Position numbers and translations under genes: made by a program. Source: Limnohabitans sp. (lineage in GTDB: Bacteria; Pseudomonadota; Gammaproteobacteria; Burkholderiales; Burkholderiaceae_C). From it: a DNA stretch of 49,610 nt. The DNA lies in contig VERE01000019.1 of NCBI GenBank assembly GCA_018882835.1, forward strand, positions 1 through 49,610, written 5' to 3'. Below the pieces are notes generated by a model. It made no database searches. It saw nothing but the letters and a program-made list of their open reading frames with translations, and was not told where the DNA came from. Shown in pieces: positions 18,652 to 26,567 of the stretch (positions within the stretch are counted from its first letter, which is position 1; every line of letters starts with the position of its first letter).

Positions 18652-19412
18652 GTCACTGGCAATGCCCACTTGAAATCGGACCAGGCCGACAAGTTGTCAT
18701 GGTCTGTCAAGTCTACCTGCAAGGGCGTCAACGCAACATGCCCTTGCATTGTTGCGTGAAAGTCGGTTCCGTCAGCATCGTCCTTGGCCGCGCCGGCGCT
18801 GCCGATCCAATACATGGTTTCGCCGCGCGGGCTGGCTTGCGTGATGACGCGCTCGGCGGCATGGCGACGCCCCAGGCGACACACTTTGAGAGACTTCAAT
18901 TGGTCGGCAGGCAAGCAAGGAATGTTCACATTCAACAACCAGGGCGCGCCCATGCCGACGCGCTGTTGCTGGATCAGCGATTCCACCAGCGCGCGCGCGC
19001 GCGCTGCCGCTGCATCCAGGTGTTTCCAGCCACGCTCCGTCTGGGAAAAGGCAATGGCTGGAATGCCCATGAGATACCCTTCCATGGCCGCACCGACCGT
19101 GCCGGAGTAAATGGTGTCGTCTCCCATGTTGGCGCCATTGTTGATGCCCGACACCACGAGATCAGGCCGGTAGTCAAGCAGGCCCGTCAAAGCGATGTGC
19201 ACACAGTCGGCAGGTGTGCCGTTCACGTAGCGAAACCCATTGGCCGCCTGATGCACATACAAGGGGGAATGCAATGTCAGGGCGTTTGATTTCGCGCTGT
19301 TGTTTTGCTCGGGTGCCACCACCTCCACACGTCCGAGGTCACGCAAGGCTTCGTACAAGGCCACGATGCCGGGCGCTTGGTAACCATCGTCGTTGGAGAT
19401 CAAAATGTTCAT
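18648..19412 (-). CDS. surE: 5'/3'-nucleotidase SurE
   Basis: Stationary-phase survival nucleotidase/exopolyphosphatase of 254 residues. The metal-binding N-terminus [16 protein letters not shown] has the DD pair; N43-type [15 protein letters not shown] and the conserved [27 protein letters not shown] follow. First gene of the surE-pcm-nlpD-rlmD operon. A (GC)8 dinucleotide tract at 18989-19004 encodes an alanine/arginine run in the middle of the gene and could slip during replication. Confidence 0.97.
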   Translation of the reverse strand: MNILISNDDGYQAPGIVALYEALRDLGRVEVVAPEQNNSAKSNALTLHSPLYVHQAANGFRYVNGTPADCVHIALTGLLDYRPDLVVSGINNGANMGDDTIYSGTVGAAMEGYLMGIPAIAFSQTERGWKHLDAAAARARALVESLIQQQRVGMGAPWLLNVNIPCLPADQLKSLKVCRLGRRHAAERVITQASPRGETMYWIGSAGAAKDDADGTDFHATMQGHVALTPLQVDLTDHDNLSAWSDFKWALPVT

Positions 19413-19470
19413 GCCGTGTCCTTGATGAAGTTGGATTGTATGATCGCGGCCAAACCAGAGGAGAATGCTT

Positions 19471-20445
19471 GTGCACGCTTGGCTATGTGAAAACCCTGTG
19501 GGCGTTGATGCCCTGACCTGGAAAGAGCTTCCCACCCCCAGCCCCAAAGAGGGAGAAGTGCTGATTGAAATTCAGGCGGCCAGCCTGAACTTTCCCGATC
19601 TCCTCATTGTTCAGAACAAGTACCAGTTCAAACCACCCCTGCCCTTTGTCCCGGGCTCCGAGTACGCCGGGGTGGTGCGCGCCGTTGGCGCAGGCGTGAC
19701 CCACCTGCAAGAGGGTCAGAGCGTGGCCTGTCTCTCAGGCACCGGCGGCTTTGGCACACACACCCTGGCACCCGCCAAGTTGTGCATGCCGCTGCCGGCT
19801 GGCTTTCCTGCGGTGGATGCGGCTGCTTTCATCATGATTTACGCAACCTCGCACCACGCACTGATCGACCGGGCGCAACTCAAGGCTGGGGAAACGGTGT
19901 TGGTGCTCGGCGCTGCGGGGGGCGTTGGGACCGCCGCCATTCAGATCGCAAAAGCAGTGGGTGCCCGCGTGATCGCGGCTGCCTCAACCGATGAAAAATG
20001 CGCCCTTTGCCAACGCATTGGCGCCGATGCCACCATCAACTACAGCAAAGACAATTTGCGGGAACAGATCAAGGCCCTGACAGAAGGCAAGGGTCCGGAC
20101 GTGATTTACGACCCGGTCGGCGGTGACTTTGCGGAGCCGGCCTTCCGCTCCATTGCCTGGCGCGGTCGTTACCTGGTCGTGGGCTTTGCAGCGGGTCCGA
20201 TTCCTTCTCTGCCCCTGAACCTGGCGCTTTTGAAGGGTGCATCCATCGTCGGCGTGTTCTGGGGCGACTTTTCTCGCCGCGAGCCCAAGCACAATACCGC
20301 CATGATGGCTGAACTGGCGCAGTGGTATGCCCAAGGCAAAGTAAAGCCGGTCATTGACCGCACCATGCCCATGGCCGACTTGAAAGCCGCTTACGCCCAC
20401 ATGGGCTCGCGCGGCGTCATGGGCAAACTGGTTTTGGTGAACTGA
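19471..20445 (+). CDS. NADPH:quinone oxidoreductase family (zeta-crystallin-like MDR)
   Basis: Zinc-independent medium-chain dehydrogenase of 324 residues. It has an N-terminal GroES-like domain ([30 protein letters not shown]), a cofactor-binding motif [20 protein letters not shown], and a C-terminal region typical of quinone oxidoreductase family proteins, without the structural zinc cysteine cluster. The GTG at 19471 sits 7 bases after AGGAG; the ATG at 19465 is only 1 base from it, so GTG is preferred. Substrate unknown. Divergent from surE; converges on the RraA-like gene with the two stop codons directly abutting (TGATCA). Confidence 0.88.
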   Translation: MHAWLCENPVGVDALTWKELPTPSPKEGEVLIEIQAASLNFPDLLIVQNKYQFKPPLPFVPGSEYAGVVRAVGAGVTHLQEGQSVACLSGTGGFGTHTLAPAKLCMPLPAGFPAVDAAAFIMIYATSHHALIDRAQLKAGETVLVLGAAGGVGTAAIQIAKAVGARVIAAASTDEKCALCQRIGADATINYSKDNLREQIKALTEGKGPDVIYDPVGGDFAEPAFRSIAWRGRYLVVGFAAGPIPSLPLNLALLKGASIVGVFWGDFSRREPKHNTAMMAELAQWYAQGKVKPVIDRTMPMADLKAAYAHMGSRGVMGKLVLVN

Positions 20446-21165
20446 TCAGAATTTGTGCTTGTCAGCGTCGTAGCGGGCTTTCGCTTCGGCGTTAGGGGGA
20501 TACAGGCCAGGCAAGGGCACGCCGCGCTCGACCTCGCTCATGATCCAGGCCTCCAGGCGTTCTTGCTCCACGGCCAGGGGAATCACCTCGTCCAGCAAAT
20601 TGGCGGGGATGAGCACGGCGCCATCTTGATCGACCACGATCACATCGCCCGGGAACACGGCGACGCCACCGCAGGCAATGGGCTGCTGCCATGCCACAAA
20701 AGTCAGGCTTGTCACCGAAGCTGGCGCTGCCGCGCCACGGCACCACACCGGCAAGCCCGTGCCCAGCACGCCGGCCATGTCACGCACCACGCCATCGGTG
20801 ATCAGGGCGCTGATGCCACGCTTGGCCATGCGAGCGCACAGAATGTCACCAAAGATGCCCGCATCGGTGACGTTCATGGCATCGGCCACGGCAATGCATC
20901 CGGCAGGCATGTCCTCAATGGCGGCTCGGGTGGAGATCGGGGAACCCCAGGATTCTGGCGTGGCCAGGTCTTCCCGCGCGGGCACAAAGCGCAGGGTGAA
21001 AGCCCGCCCCACCAGGCGCGGCTGACCAGGCCGAATGGGAATCGTTCCACGAATCCAGACATTGCGCAGCCCCTTCTTCAACAACACCGTGGTCAGCGTT
21101 GCCGTCGTGACCTTCTGCAAAGTCGCAACAATCGCGGGATCCAAAGCCATATCAGGAACGCTCAT
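20446..21165 (-). CDS. RraA-like / HMG aldolase family protein
   Basis: A 239-residue protein of the RraA/4-hydroxy-4-methyl-2-oxoglutarate aldolase family. The aldolase-type signature GDILCARMAKRGISALITDG followed by VVRDMAGV is present, including the arginine-aspartate pair used for substrate and metal binding. It is longer than true RraA (about 160 residues) and carries a C-terminal extension as in many HMG/CHA aldolase-like proteins, so aldolase or decarboxylase activity is as likely as RNase E regulation. An AAGGAG site precedes the ATG. Immediately upstream is the large palindromic element at 21186-21290. Confidence 0.82.
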   Translation of the reverse strand: MSVPDMALDPAIVATLQKVTTATLTTVLLKKGLRNVWIRGTIPIRPGQPRLVGRAFTLRFVPAREDLATPESWGSPISTRAAIEDMPAGCIAVADAMNVTDAGIFGDILCARMAKRGISALITDGVVRDMAGVLGTGLPVWCRGAAAPASVTSLTFVAWQQPIACGGVAVFPGDVIVVDQDGAVLIPANLLDEVIPLAVEQERLEAWIMSEVERGVPLPGLYPPNAEAKARYDADKHKF

Positions 21166-21185
21166 CTCTCATCTCCTTAGCGGGG

Positions 21186-21290
21186 GGGGTCAGGTCTTGC
21201 CTTTTGCCTTTTTTCTGTGGACAACTTTAACGCAATACGCATGCGCATGAGATATCCACAGAAAAAAGGCAAAAGGCAAGACCTGACCCC
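21186..21290. repeat. perfect 36-bp inverted repeat element (REP-like)
   Basis: Arms 21186-21221 and 21255-21290 are perfectly complementary over 36 bases, separated by 33 bases whose centre contains the palindrome CATGCGCATG (21240-21249). The outer end of each arm is GGGGTCAGGTCTTG (or its complement); the inner end is TGTGGA/TCCACA, resembling a DnaA box. Folded RNA or cruciform DNA would be very stable. Resembles palindromic REP-type elements associated with RAYT transposases, but no transposase is in the window. Confidence 0.9.
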
Positions 21291-21309
21291 ATAATGTGAC
21301 CCCATAATG
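21284..21309. repeat. 13-bp tandem duplication at the edge of the palindrome
   Basis: TGACCCCATAATG occurs twice head to tail (21284-21296 and 21297-21309). The first copy begins inside the right arm of the 36-bp inverted repeat, so the duplication extends its outer end toward the tRNA-His terminator. Confidence 0.9.
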
Positions 21310-21330
21310 AAAAAAGGCGCCGGGGCGCCT
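21310..21330 (-). terminator. terminator after tRNA-His
   Basis: On the minus strand AGGCGC, loop CCCG, GCGCCT followed by a run of T. It lies 15 bases past the tRNA-His CCA end. Confidence 0.8.
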
Positions 21331-21344
21331 TGGATGGGGGGGGT

Positions 21345-21421
21345 TGGGGTGGCTGACGGGACTCGAACCCGCGACGACAGGAATCACAATCCTGGACTCT
21401 ACCAACTGAGCTACAGCCACC
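21345..21421 (-). tRNA. tRNA-His (GTG)
   Basis: Minus-strand cloverleaf: acceptor GTGGCTG with CAGCCAC, an additional encoded 5' G (position -1) facing C73 as is diagnostic for tRNA-His, D-arm GCTC...GAGT, anticodon loop TTGTGAT with anticodon GTG, T-loop TTCGAGT, and an encoded CCA. A TATAAT box lies just upstream at 21433-21438 and a terminator just downstream. Confidence 0.97.
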
Positions 21422-21432
21422 GTGAACCAAAG

Positions 21433-21438
21433 ATTATA
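21433..21438 (-). promoter_or_regulatory. candidate -10 box of tRNA-His
   Basis: TATAAT on the minus strand, context GCTATAATCTT, 11 bases before the tRNA 5' end. The TAA stop codon of ppiD (21434-21436) is embedded in the box in the same register as at 8450-8455. Confidence 0.6.
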
Positions 21439-23341
21439 GCGCGGGATCCGCTGGTTTGGCGACCTTGATCTCGGCCTTGAAGCGCTCTTTCAAGTGGTTG
21501 TAGTAGGCAATGCTCTCGGCACCTGCAAGTGACTGGTTCAATTGCGCGCGTTCGCGGGTACGGTCTGCTTGCACTGTGCGGGGTATCACACGGTTGACTT
21601 TGACGACCGCATAGCCCTCGCGTCCGAGGTCGACGCCCACCCAGCCAGGCAAGCTGTCCGTTGGCGCGCGCAAAGCGGCGTCGATCACAGCAGCAGGCAG
21701 CTTGCCTGGCTGATCGCGGGCGATGACAACAGCAGTCCCCACATTGCCAGCCTCCGGCTTGGCTTTCCATGCAGCCAATTGAGCCTCGCCTTCCTTGCGT
21801 GCCATGGCGGCCGCTTCCTCGCGCTGCCAGGCCAAGGTGACGGTGTCTTTCACCTCGCTCAAGGGCAGCGTTTTGGCAGGCGTGAAGGCATCGATGCGGG
21901 CGGCCAGAAGCTGATTCGGGCCAATCTCGATGGCTTCGGTATTGCGCTTCTTTTCTATGGCGTCAGGTGCAAACAAGGCCGACAGCACCTTGGGGTTGGC
22001 CAAGGGGCCTTGCGCGCCTTGAGGCGCCTGGCGTGATACCTGGGTGGCTTGGCGGATCTCCAACTTCAGGCGCTCGGCTGCCGGCTTCAGGCTGTCGGAC
22101 TGCTCGTACACAAGGTTGGTGAATTGCTCAGCTGCTTCAGCGAATTTGCGCTGCGCTTGCTGGCGGCGCACATCGGCCTCGATGGTCGGACGCATTTCTT
22201 CGAAGCTGCGCTGCTTGGGCTGCTTGATATCTGTCACGCGGATGATGTGATAGCCAAACTCGGAGCTCACCAACTCGCTTGTCTCGCCCTTTGCCAGAGA
22301 AAATGCGGCGTCCTCGAAAGGCTTGACCATGGCGCCACGGCCAAAATAATCGAGGTCACCGCCCTTGTTGGCCGAGCCAGGATCTTGCGAATATTTTTTT
22401 GCCAACTCGGCAAACTGCGCGGGCTTCTTTTTCAACTCGGCCAGCACGTCCTCCGCTTTGGCTTTGACTTTGGCACGGTCTGCATCAGAAGCATCTTTGG
22501 CGACGGTCAAAAGAATGTGGCTGGCGCGCCGTTCCTCCTGGGCAGCAACGCGGCTGAGGTTTTGCTCGTAGTAGGTCTTCAGGTCTGACTCTTGCAAAAC
22601 AATGCCCTTTTGTACCGAGGCCAGGTCGAGCACCACATAAGAAACATCGGCGCGCTCGGCGGAGCGGTATTGCGCTGCGTTCTTTTGATAGTAGGCCTCC
22701 AAGGCTTCGGCCGAGGGCTTCAGCGAGGCCATTTTGGCAGCAGTGCTGAACTGCGAAACCTGTATTTCACGTTGCTCAAAATAAGCACCGAGTGTGACAT
22801 CGGCCAAAGCCGTGGGAAATACGCTGGAGCTCCCCACCGCGCCAATCACCTGGCGAGCGCTGAGGTCTGCACGAATCCGGGCCTCGAGCATTTCAGGCGT
22901 CATGCCCTGGCTGGCGGCCAATTGCTTGTACCGTTCAATGTCCAGGGAGCCATCCGGCCGGCGCAAGGCGGCGATGGTCGGATTTTGTTGCAGCTCACTG
23001 GCCAGTTTTGCGTCGCTGACGTTCAATTGCAATTTGTCAGCCGCCACACTGAGCAAGCGCTCGCGCAGCAACCGGTCCAGCGTGCCGTACTTGGCCTGTG
23101 GCGTGTCAAACATTTTCATGTCGATGCCAGGCATGCTGACGCGCAGGCGCTCCACTTCGTTGCGGTGTGCGGCATCCCACTCTGACTGGGTGATGTCCTG
23201 ACCGTCGACAGTCGCTACCACTTCGCCTTTTTCTCGAAAGCGGTTGTAGCCATCAATGCCAAACAAGACAAACGAAGGGAAGATCAACAAGAACAGCAGA
23301 AACTGCATGATCCTGGTGTGCTTGCGAACAAAATCAAACAT
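21434..23341 (-). CDS. ppiD: periplasmic folding chaperone / peptidyl-prolyl isomerase PpiD
   Basis: A 635-residue inner-membrane-anchored periplasmic chaperone near the Sec translocon. It has a single N-terminal transmembrane helix ([16 protein letters not shown], residues about 14-29), a SurA-N-like domain, and one parvulin domain ([21 protein letters not shown]..., with [28 protein letters not shown]). A C-terminal chaperone region follows. It lies downstream of hupB and tRNA-Val, the usual hupB-ppiD neighbourhood. Confidence 0.95.
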   Translation of the reverse strand: MFDFVRKHTRIMQFLLFLLIFPSFVLFGIDGYNRFREKGEVVATVDGQDITQSEWDAAHRNEVERLRVSMPGIDMKMFDTPQAKYGTLDRLLRERLLSVAADKLQLNVSDAKLASELQQNPTIAALRRPDGSLDIERYKQLAASQGMTPEMLEARIRADLSARQVIGAVGSSSVFPTALADVTLGAYFEQREIQVSQFSTAAKMASLKPSAEALEAYYQKNAAQYRSAERADVSYVVLDLASVQKGIVLQESDLKTYYEQNLSRVAAQEERRASHILLTVAKDASDADRAKVKAKAEDVLAELKKKPAQFAELAKKYSQDPGSANKGGDLDYFGRGAMVKPFEDAAFSLAKGETSELVSSEFGYHIIRVTDIKQPKQRSFEEMRPTIEADVRRQQAQRKFAEAAEQFTNLVYEQSDSLKPAAERLKLEIRQATQVSRQAPQGAQGPLANPKVLSALFAPDAIEKKRNTEAIEIGPNQLLAARIDAFTPAKTLPLSEVKDTVTLAWQREEAAAMARKEGEAQLAAWKAKPEAGNVGTAVVIARDQPGKLPAAVIDAALRAPTDSLPGWVGVDLGREGYAVVKVNRVIPRTVQADRTRERAQLNQSLAGAESIAYYNHLKERFKAEIKVAKPADPAL

Positions 23342-23364
23342 GCGGACCCTCTAGCGAAGTCAAC

Positions 23365-23389
23365 AAAAAAGGCGAACCAGGTTCGCCTT
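23365..23389 (-). terminator. terminator after tRNA-Val
   Basis: On the minus strand AAGGCGAAC, loop CTG, GTTCGCCTT and a T run: a 9-bp stem between tRNA-Val and the ppiD start, so ppiD depends on read-through or its own promoter. Confidence 0.85.
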
Positions 23390-23396
23390 CAGTGGG

Positions 23397-23472
23397 TGGT
23401 GGGTGCTGACGGTCTCGAACCGCCGACCTACGCCTTGTAAGGGCGCCGCTCTACCAACTGAGCTAAGCACCC
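23397..23472 (-). tRNA. tRNA-Val (TAC)
   Basis: Minus-strand cloverleaf with acceptor GGGTGCT/AGCACCC, D-arm GCTC...GAGC, anticodon loop CTTACAA (anticodon TAC), T-loop TTCGAGA and encoded CCA. The 5' end lies only 17 bases after the hupB stop codon, leaving no room for a separate full promoter outside hupB coding sequence. Confidence 0.97.
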
Positions 23473-23489
23473 CACCGATAACAGATGAA

Positions 23490-23762
23490 TCAGTTCAAAG
23501 CGTCTTTCAGGGCTTTGCCTGGACGGAACTTAGGCACCTTGGCAGACTTGATTTTAATCGCAGCGCCGGTGCGGGGATTGCGACCGGTGCGAGAAGCGCG
23601 CTTGGTCACGGCAAAGGTGCCGAAGCCTACCAGCGACACGGTGCCGCCTTTTTTGAGGGTGGTTTTCACGGCGCCCATGGTGGCTTCCAGTGCGCGGGTT
23701 GCGGCAGCTTTGGAAATATCAGCGTGCTTCGCAATATGTTCGATCAATTCAGTTTTGTTCAC
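23490..23762 (-). CDS. hupB: DNA-binding protein HU
   Basis: Nucleoid protein HU, 90 residues: [27 protein letters not shown] followed by the beta-arm region [28 protein letters not shown] and the C-terminal [15 protein letters not shown]. The invariant proline of the arm (GRNPRTG) is present. Preceded by a 227-base A/T-richer gap that should hold its promoter; I see no consensus hexamer pair there. Followed directly by tRNA-Val. Confidence 0.98.
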   Translation of the reverse strand: MNKTELIEHIAKHADISKAAATRALEATMGAVKTTLKKGGTVSLVGFGTFAVTKRASRTGRNPRTGAAIKIKSAKVPKFRPGKALKDALN

Positions 23763-23991
23763 AAAGATCCCCTATCCGTCAGGTGAGATGTTGGCCAAGT
23801 TGTCTGGGTCCAGCCAGGGTACGCATGAAGGCGACACCTTGGCTTGAAGAGCAGTCACGCTGCTGATGGCATTTGAACCAATGGTCTGCCGCATGTCAAT
23901 CGTGACAAACGGCAAACACAGCGCGGAGGCGGATTCTAAAACGATTTGCCAAACATTTTTGAAAATATTCAGGCCATTTTTGTGCTACGCG

Positions 23992-25077
23992 TCAAAGCGC
24001 TTCAGCAATCGCTCTTCCGAGATCCGACGTGCCGGCGTGGCCTCCAATGTCGGGAGTACGGGGGGCGCCACTCTTGGGGTCGAGCACTTTTTCAATGGCG
24101 GCAAGGATGGCATCGTGGGCCGCCTTGTGCCCCAAAAATTCAAGCATCATGGCGCCACACCAGATTTGGCCAATCGGGTTGGCAATGCCCTTGCCCGCAA
24201 TGTCGGGGGCAGAGCCATGAACCGGCTCGAACAGCGAGGGCGCCGTGCGGTCGGGGTTGAGGTTGGCACTGGGCGCAATGCCAATGGTCCCCGTGCAAGC
24301 GGGACCGAGGTCGCTCAAGATGTCGCCAAACAAATTGCTGGCCACGACCACATCGAAAAAGTCGGGGCGCTGCACGAAGTGCGCCGTCAAAATGTCGATG
24401 TGGAACTTGTCAGTGCGTACCTCCGGATAGGCCTTGGCCATTTCGGCGACTCGCTCGTCCCAATAGGGCATGGTGATCGCAATGCCATTGGACTTGGTGG
24501 CGCTGGTCAGGTGCTTCTTGGGGCGAGATTGTGCCAACTCATAGGCAAACTTGAGCACACGGTCCACGCCCACGCGCGACATGACAGTTTCCTGCATGAC
24601 GATCTCACGCGCAGTGCCAGGGTACATGCGGCCACCGATGCTGGAGTACTCACCTTCGGTGTTCTCGCGCACGATGTACATGTCGATTTCGCCGGGCTGG
24701 CGCGGCGTGCCATCGCGTCGTACCACCGGGGCGATGATGCCGGGCATGAGCCGTGCAGGACGCAAATTGATGTACTGGTCGAACTCGCGGCGGAACAACA
24801 GCAAGGAGCCCCACAAAGAAACATGGTCTGCAATCTTCTCGGGCCAACCCACGGCACCAAAAAAGATGGCGTCATGCCCGCCAATTTGGTCTTTCCAGTT
24901 GTCGGGCAACATTTGCCCGTGCTTTTCGCAGTAATCCCAGCTGGAAAAGTCAAAGTGATCGAATTGCAGGTCGATCCCGAACTTGCGCGCGGCAGCATCC
25001 ACCACGCGCAAGCCTTCAGGCATGACTTCTTTTCCAATGCCGTCGCCGGCGATGACTGCGATTTTTTTCTTACTCAT
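23992..25077 (-). CDS. dmlA: tartrate / D-malate dehydrogenase (decarboxylating)
   Basis: Member of the isocitrate/isopropylmalate dehydrogenase superfamily, 361 residues. The substrate-loop sequence LLLFRREFDQYINLRPARLMPG is typical of the tartrate dehydrogenase/DmlA branch rather than LeuB. Other family motifs are IVRENTEGEYSSIGGRMYPGT, TKSNGIAITMPYWDER, and the NAD/metal region NLFGDILSDLGP and EPVHGSAPDIAGKGIANP. The ATG at 25077 has a GGAG site; in-frame GTG/TTG-type codons upstream were not used. It is 31 bases downstream of a DMT permease, so they are probably co-transcribed. Exact substrate not determinable. Confidence 0.9.
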   Translation of the reverse strand: MSKKKIAVIAGDGIGKEVMPEGLRVVDAAARKFGIDLQFDHFDFSSWDYCEKHGQMLPDNWKDQIGGHDAIFFGAVGWPEKIADHVSLWGSLLLFRREFDQYINLRPARLMPGIIAPVVRRDGTPRQPGEIDMYIVRENTEGEYSSIGGRMYPGTAREIVMQETVMSRVGVDRVLKFAYELAQSRPKKHLTSATKSNGIAITMPYWDERVAEMAKAYPEVRTDKFHIDILTAHFVQRPDFFDVVVASNLFGDILSDLGPACTGTIGIAPSANLNPDRTAPSLFEPVHGSAPDIAGKGIANPIGQIWCGAMMLEFLGHKAAHDAILAAIEKVLDPKSGAPRTPDIGGHAGTSDLGRAIAEAL

Positions 25078-25108
25078 AACAACGACTCCCAAATAATTCG
25101 AATCGAAC

Positions 25109-25999
25109 TCAGCGCTCAGGCGCTGGCGTTCGCACCACCAGGCTCACGCCCAAGGCCGTTAACACAATGCCCACCAAAGTGGTCACGGTGACAGGCTCGT
25201 CAAAGAGGAGCCAAGCCAGCAGGGCCGTGCAGGGCGGCACCAGGTACATCAGGCTGCTGACGCTTGCGGCCGCGCCGCGCTGAATCAGCATGTAAAACAA
25301 GGAGCTGCCCCCCAGCGTCATGCCCAACACCGACCAGGCCATGGCCCCAAAAAGCGAAGGATGCCACTGTACCGCTTCCGACTCCAGCGCCACCAGCGGC
25401 AAGGTCACCAAGGCGGCAGCCATGAGCTGAACGGTGTTGGCCGTGCGTACATCGCAGGACTGCACATGCCGCTTTTGGTAAAGGGTGCCGATGGTGATGG
25501 AAAACAGCGCCAGCACCGCAAGAGAGAATGTCCATGGCGTTACCTCGAGGGTGTCTTGCAGCTTGCGCGAGACCACCAGTACCAGACCGACAAACCCGAG
25601 TAACAGGCCGCCCCACTGCCGCCGCGTGACCTGGCCGCCTTGTGAGGACAGCCAAATGGCCGTGAGCACGGGCTGAAAACCCACAATCAGCGCGGACAGG
25701 CCAGAGCCCATGCCCGCCTTCACAGCGACCCATACACCACTTAAATAGCCCGCGTGCATGAAAACGCCAGTGACGCCAAGATGCCACCATTGGGCGCGGC
25801 TTTGCGGCCAGGCCACCCTCGCCCATCGAATCCAGAGCCAGAACGCCAGAATGGAAAGAAGGTAGCGCACCCACAAAAAAGTCATGGGCGGTGAGTACGG
25901 CATGGCAAAGCGTGCCACGATGAAGCCCGTGCTCCAGATCAGCACGAACACCACGGGCATGGCGCGTACCCAGCTTTCGTGCTGTGCCGCCCCACTCAT
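25109..25999 (-). CDS. DMT-superfamily (EamA) transporter
   Basis: A 296-residue inner-membrane permease with about ten hydrophobic segments arranged as two EamA repeats (VFVLIWSTGFIVARFAMPYSPPMTFLWVRYLLS in the first; FSITIGTLYQKRH and LGMTLGGSSLFYMLIQRGAAASVSSLMYLVPP in the second). Family members export amino acids or metabolites; the substrate is unknown. The ATG overlaps the pgsA stop codon (ATGA). Its position just upstream of dmlA suggests a link to hydroxy-dicarboxylate metabolism, which is only inference. Confidence 0.88.
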   Translation of the reverse strand: MSGAAQHESWVRAMPVVFVLIWSTGFIVARFAMPYSPPMTFLWVRYLLSILAFWLWIRWARVAWPQSRAQWWHLGVTGVFMHAGYLSGVWVAVKAGMGSGLSALIVGFQPVLTAIWLSSQGGQVTRRQWGGLLLGFVGLVLVVSRKLQDTLEVTPWTFSLAVLALFSITIGTLYQKRHVQSCDVRTANTVQLMAAALVTLPLVALESEAVQWHPSLFGAMAWSVLGMTLGGSSLFYMLIQRGAAASVSSLMYLVPPCTALLAWLLFDEPVTVTTLVGIVLTALGVSLVVRTPAPER

Positions 26000-26562
26000 T
26001 TGGCGTGCTGACGGATGGCCGGCAGGGCTTTCTGAAGGTAGTACACCATGGACCAGACGGTCAACAAGGCGGCGCACCAAATCAAGACCTGGCCCCAGGT
26101 ACCCGTGTCCATCCAGCCAAACAGCATGCCGTCATAGAGCAAAAAAGGAATGGCCACCATCTGCACCGTGGTCTTGACTTTGCCCAGCATGTGCACGGCC
26201 ACGCTGCGCGAGGCGCCAATTTGCGCCATCCATTCGCGCAGCGCAGAGATGGCAATTTCACGGCCAATGATGATGAGGGCCACAAACACATCGGCGCGCC
26301 CCAGATGGACCAACACCAGCAGGCTGGCGCAGACTAAAAACTTGTCGGCAACCGGGTCAAGAAATGCACCAAAGGAGGACGTCTGGTTCAAGCGCCGCGC
26401 AAGGTAGCCATCGAGCCAATCGGTCAGCGCGAACACCACGAACATCACGGTGGCCGTGAGGTTTTTCAGCTCTTGCGAGAGGGGCAAATAGAAGACGGCA
26501 ATGATCAATGGAATCGCCACAATGCGGGTCCAAGTCATGATCGTGGGAATGGTGAAGAACAT
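25996..26562 (-). CDS. pgsA: CDP-diacylglycerol-glycerol-3-phosphate 3-phosphatidyltransferase
   Basis: Inner-membrane enzyme that makes phosphatidylglycerophosphate, the first step to phosphatidylglycerol and cardiolipin. The 188-residue product has the CDP-alcohol phosphotransferase signature in TDWLDGYLARRLNQTSSFGAFLDPVADK and about five membrane segments. The ATG at 26562 is given; a TTG at 26571 overlapping the dnaE stop codon is possible (adds three residues). Translation is likely coupled to dnaE upstream and to the DMT gene downstream. Confidence 0.95.
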   Translation of the reverse strand: MFFTIPTIMTWTRIVAIPLIIAVFYLPLSQELKNLTATVMFVVFALTDWLDGYLARRLNQTSSFGAFLDPVADKFLVCASLLVLVHLGRADVFVALIIIGREIAISALREWMAQIGASRSVAVHMLGKVKTTVQMVAIPFLLYDGMLFGWMDTGTWGQVLIWCAALLTVWSMVYYLQKALPAIRQHAK

Positions 26563-26567
26563 CGCGC

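Noticed and set aside
18989-19004. (GC)8 tract in surE as a phase-variation switch
   Set aside because: The tract is in frame in an intact gene and encodes an ordinary alanine/arginine run; there is no truncated alternative or surface function to suggest programmed slippage.
23763-23991. Small RNA or riboswitch upstream of hupB
   Set aside because: No stable long hairpin, terminator or known riboswitch core is recognisable; it is most simply the hupB promoter region.
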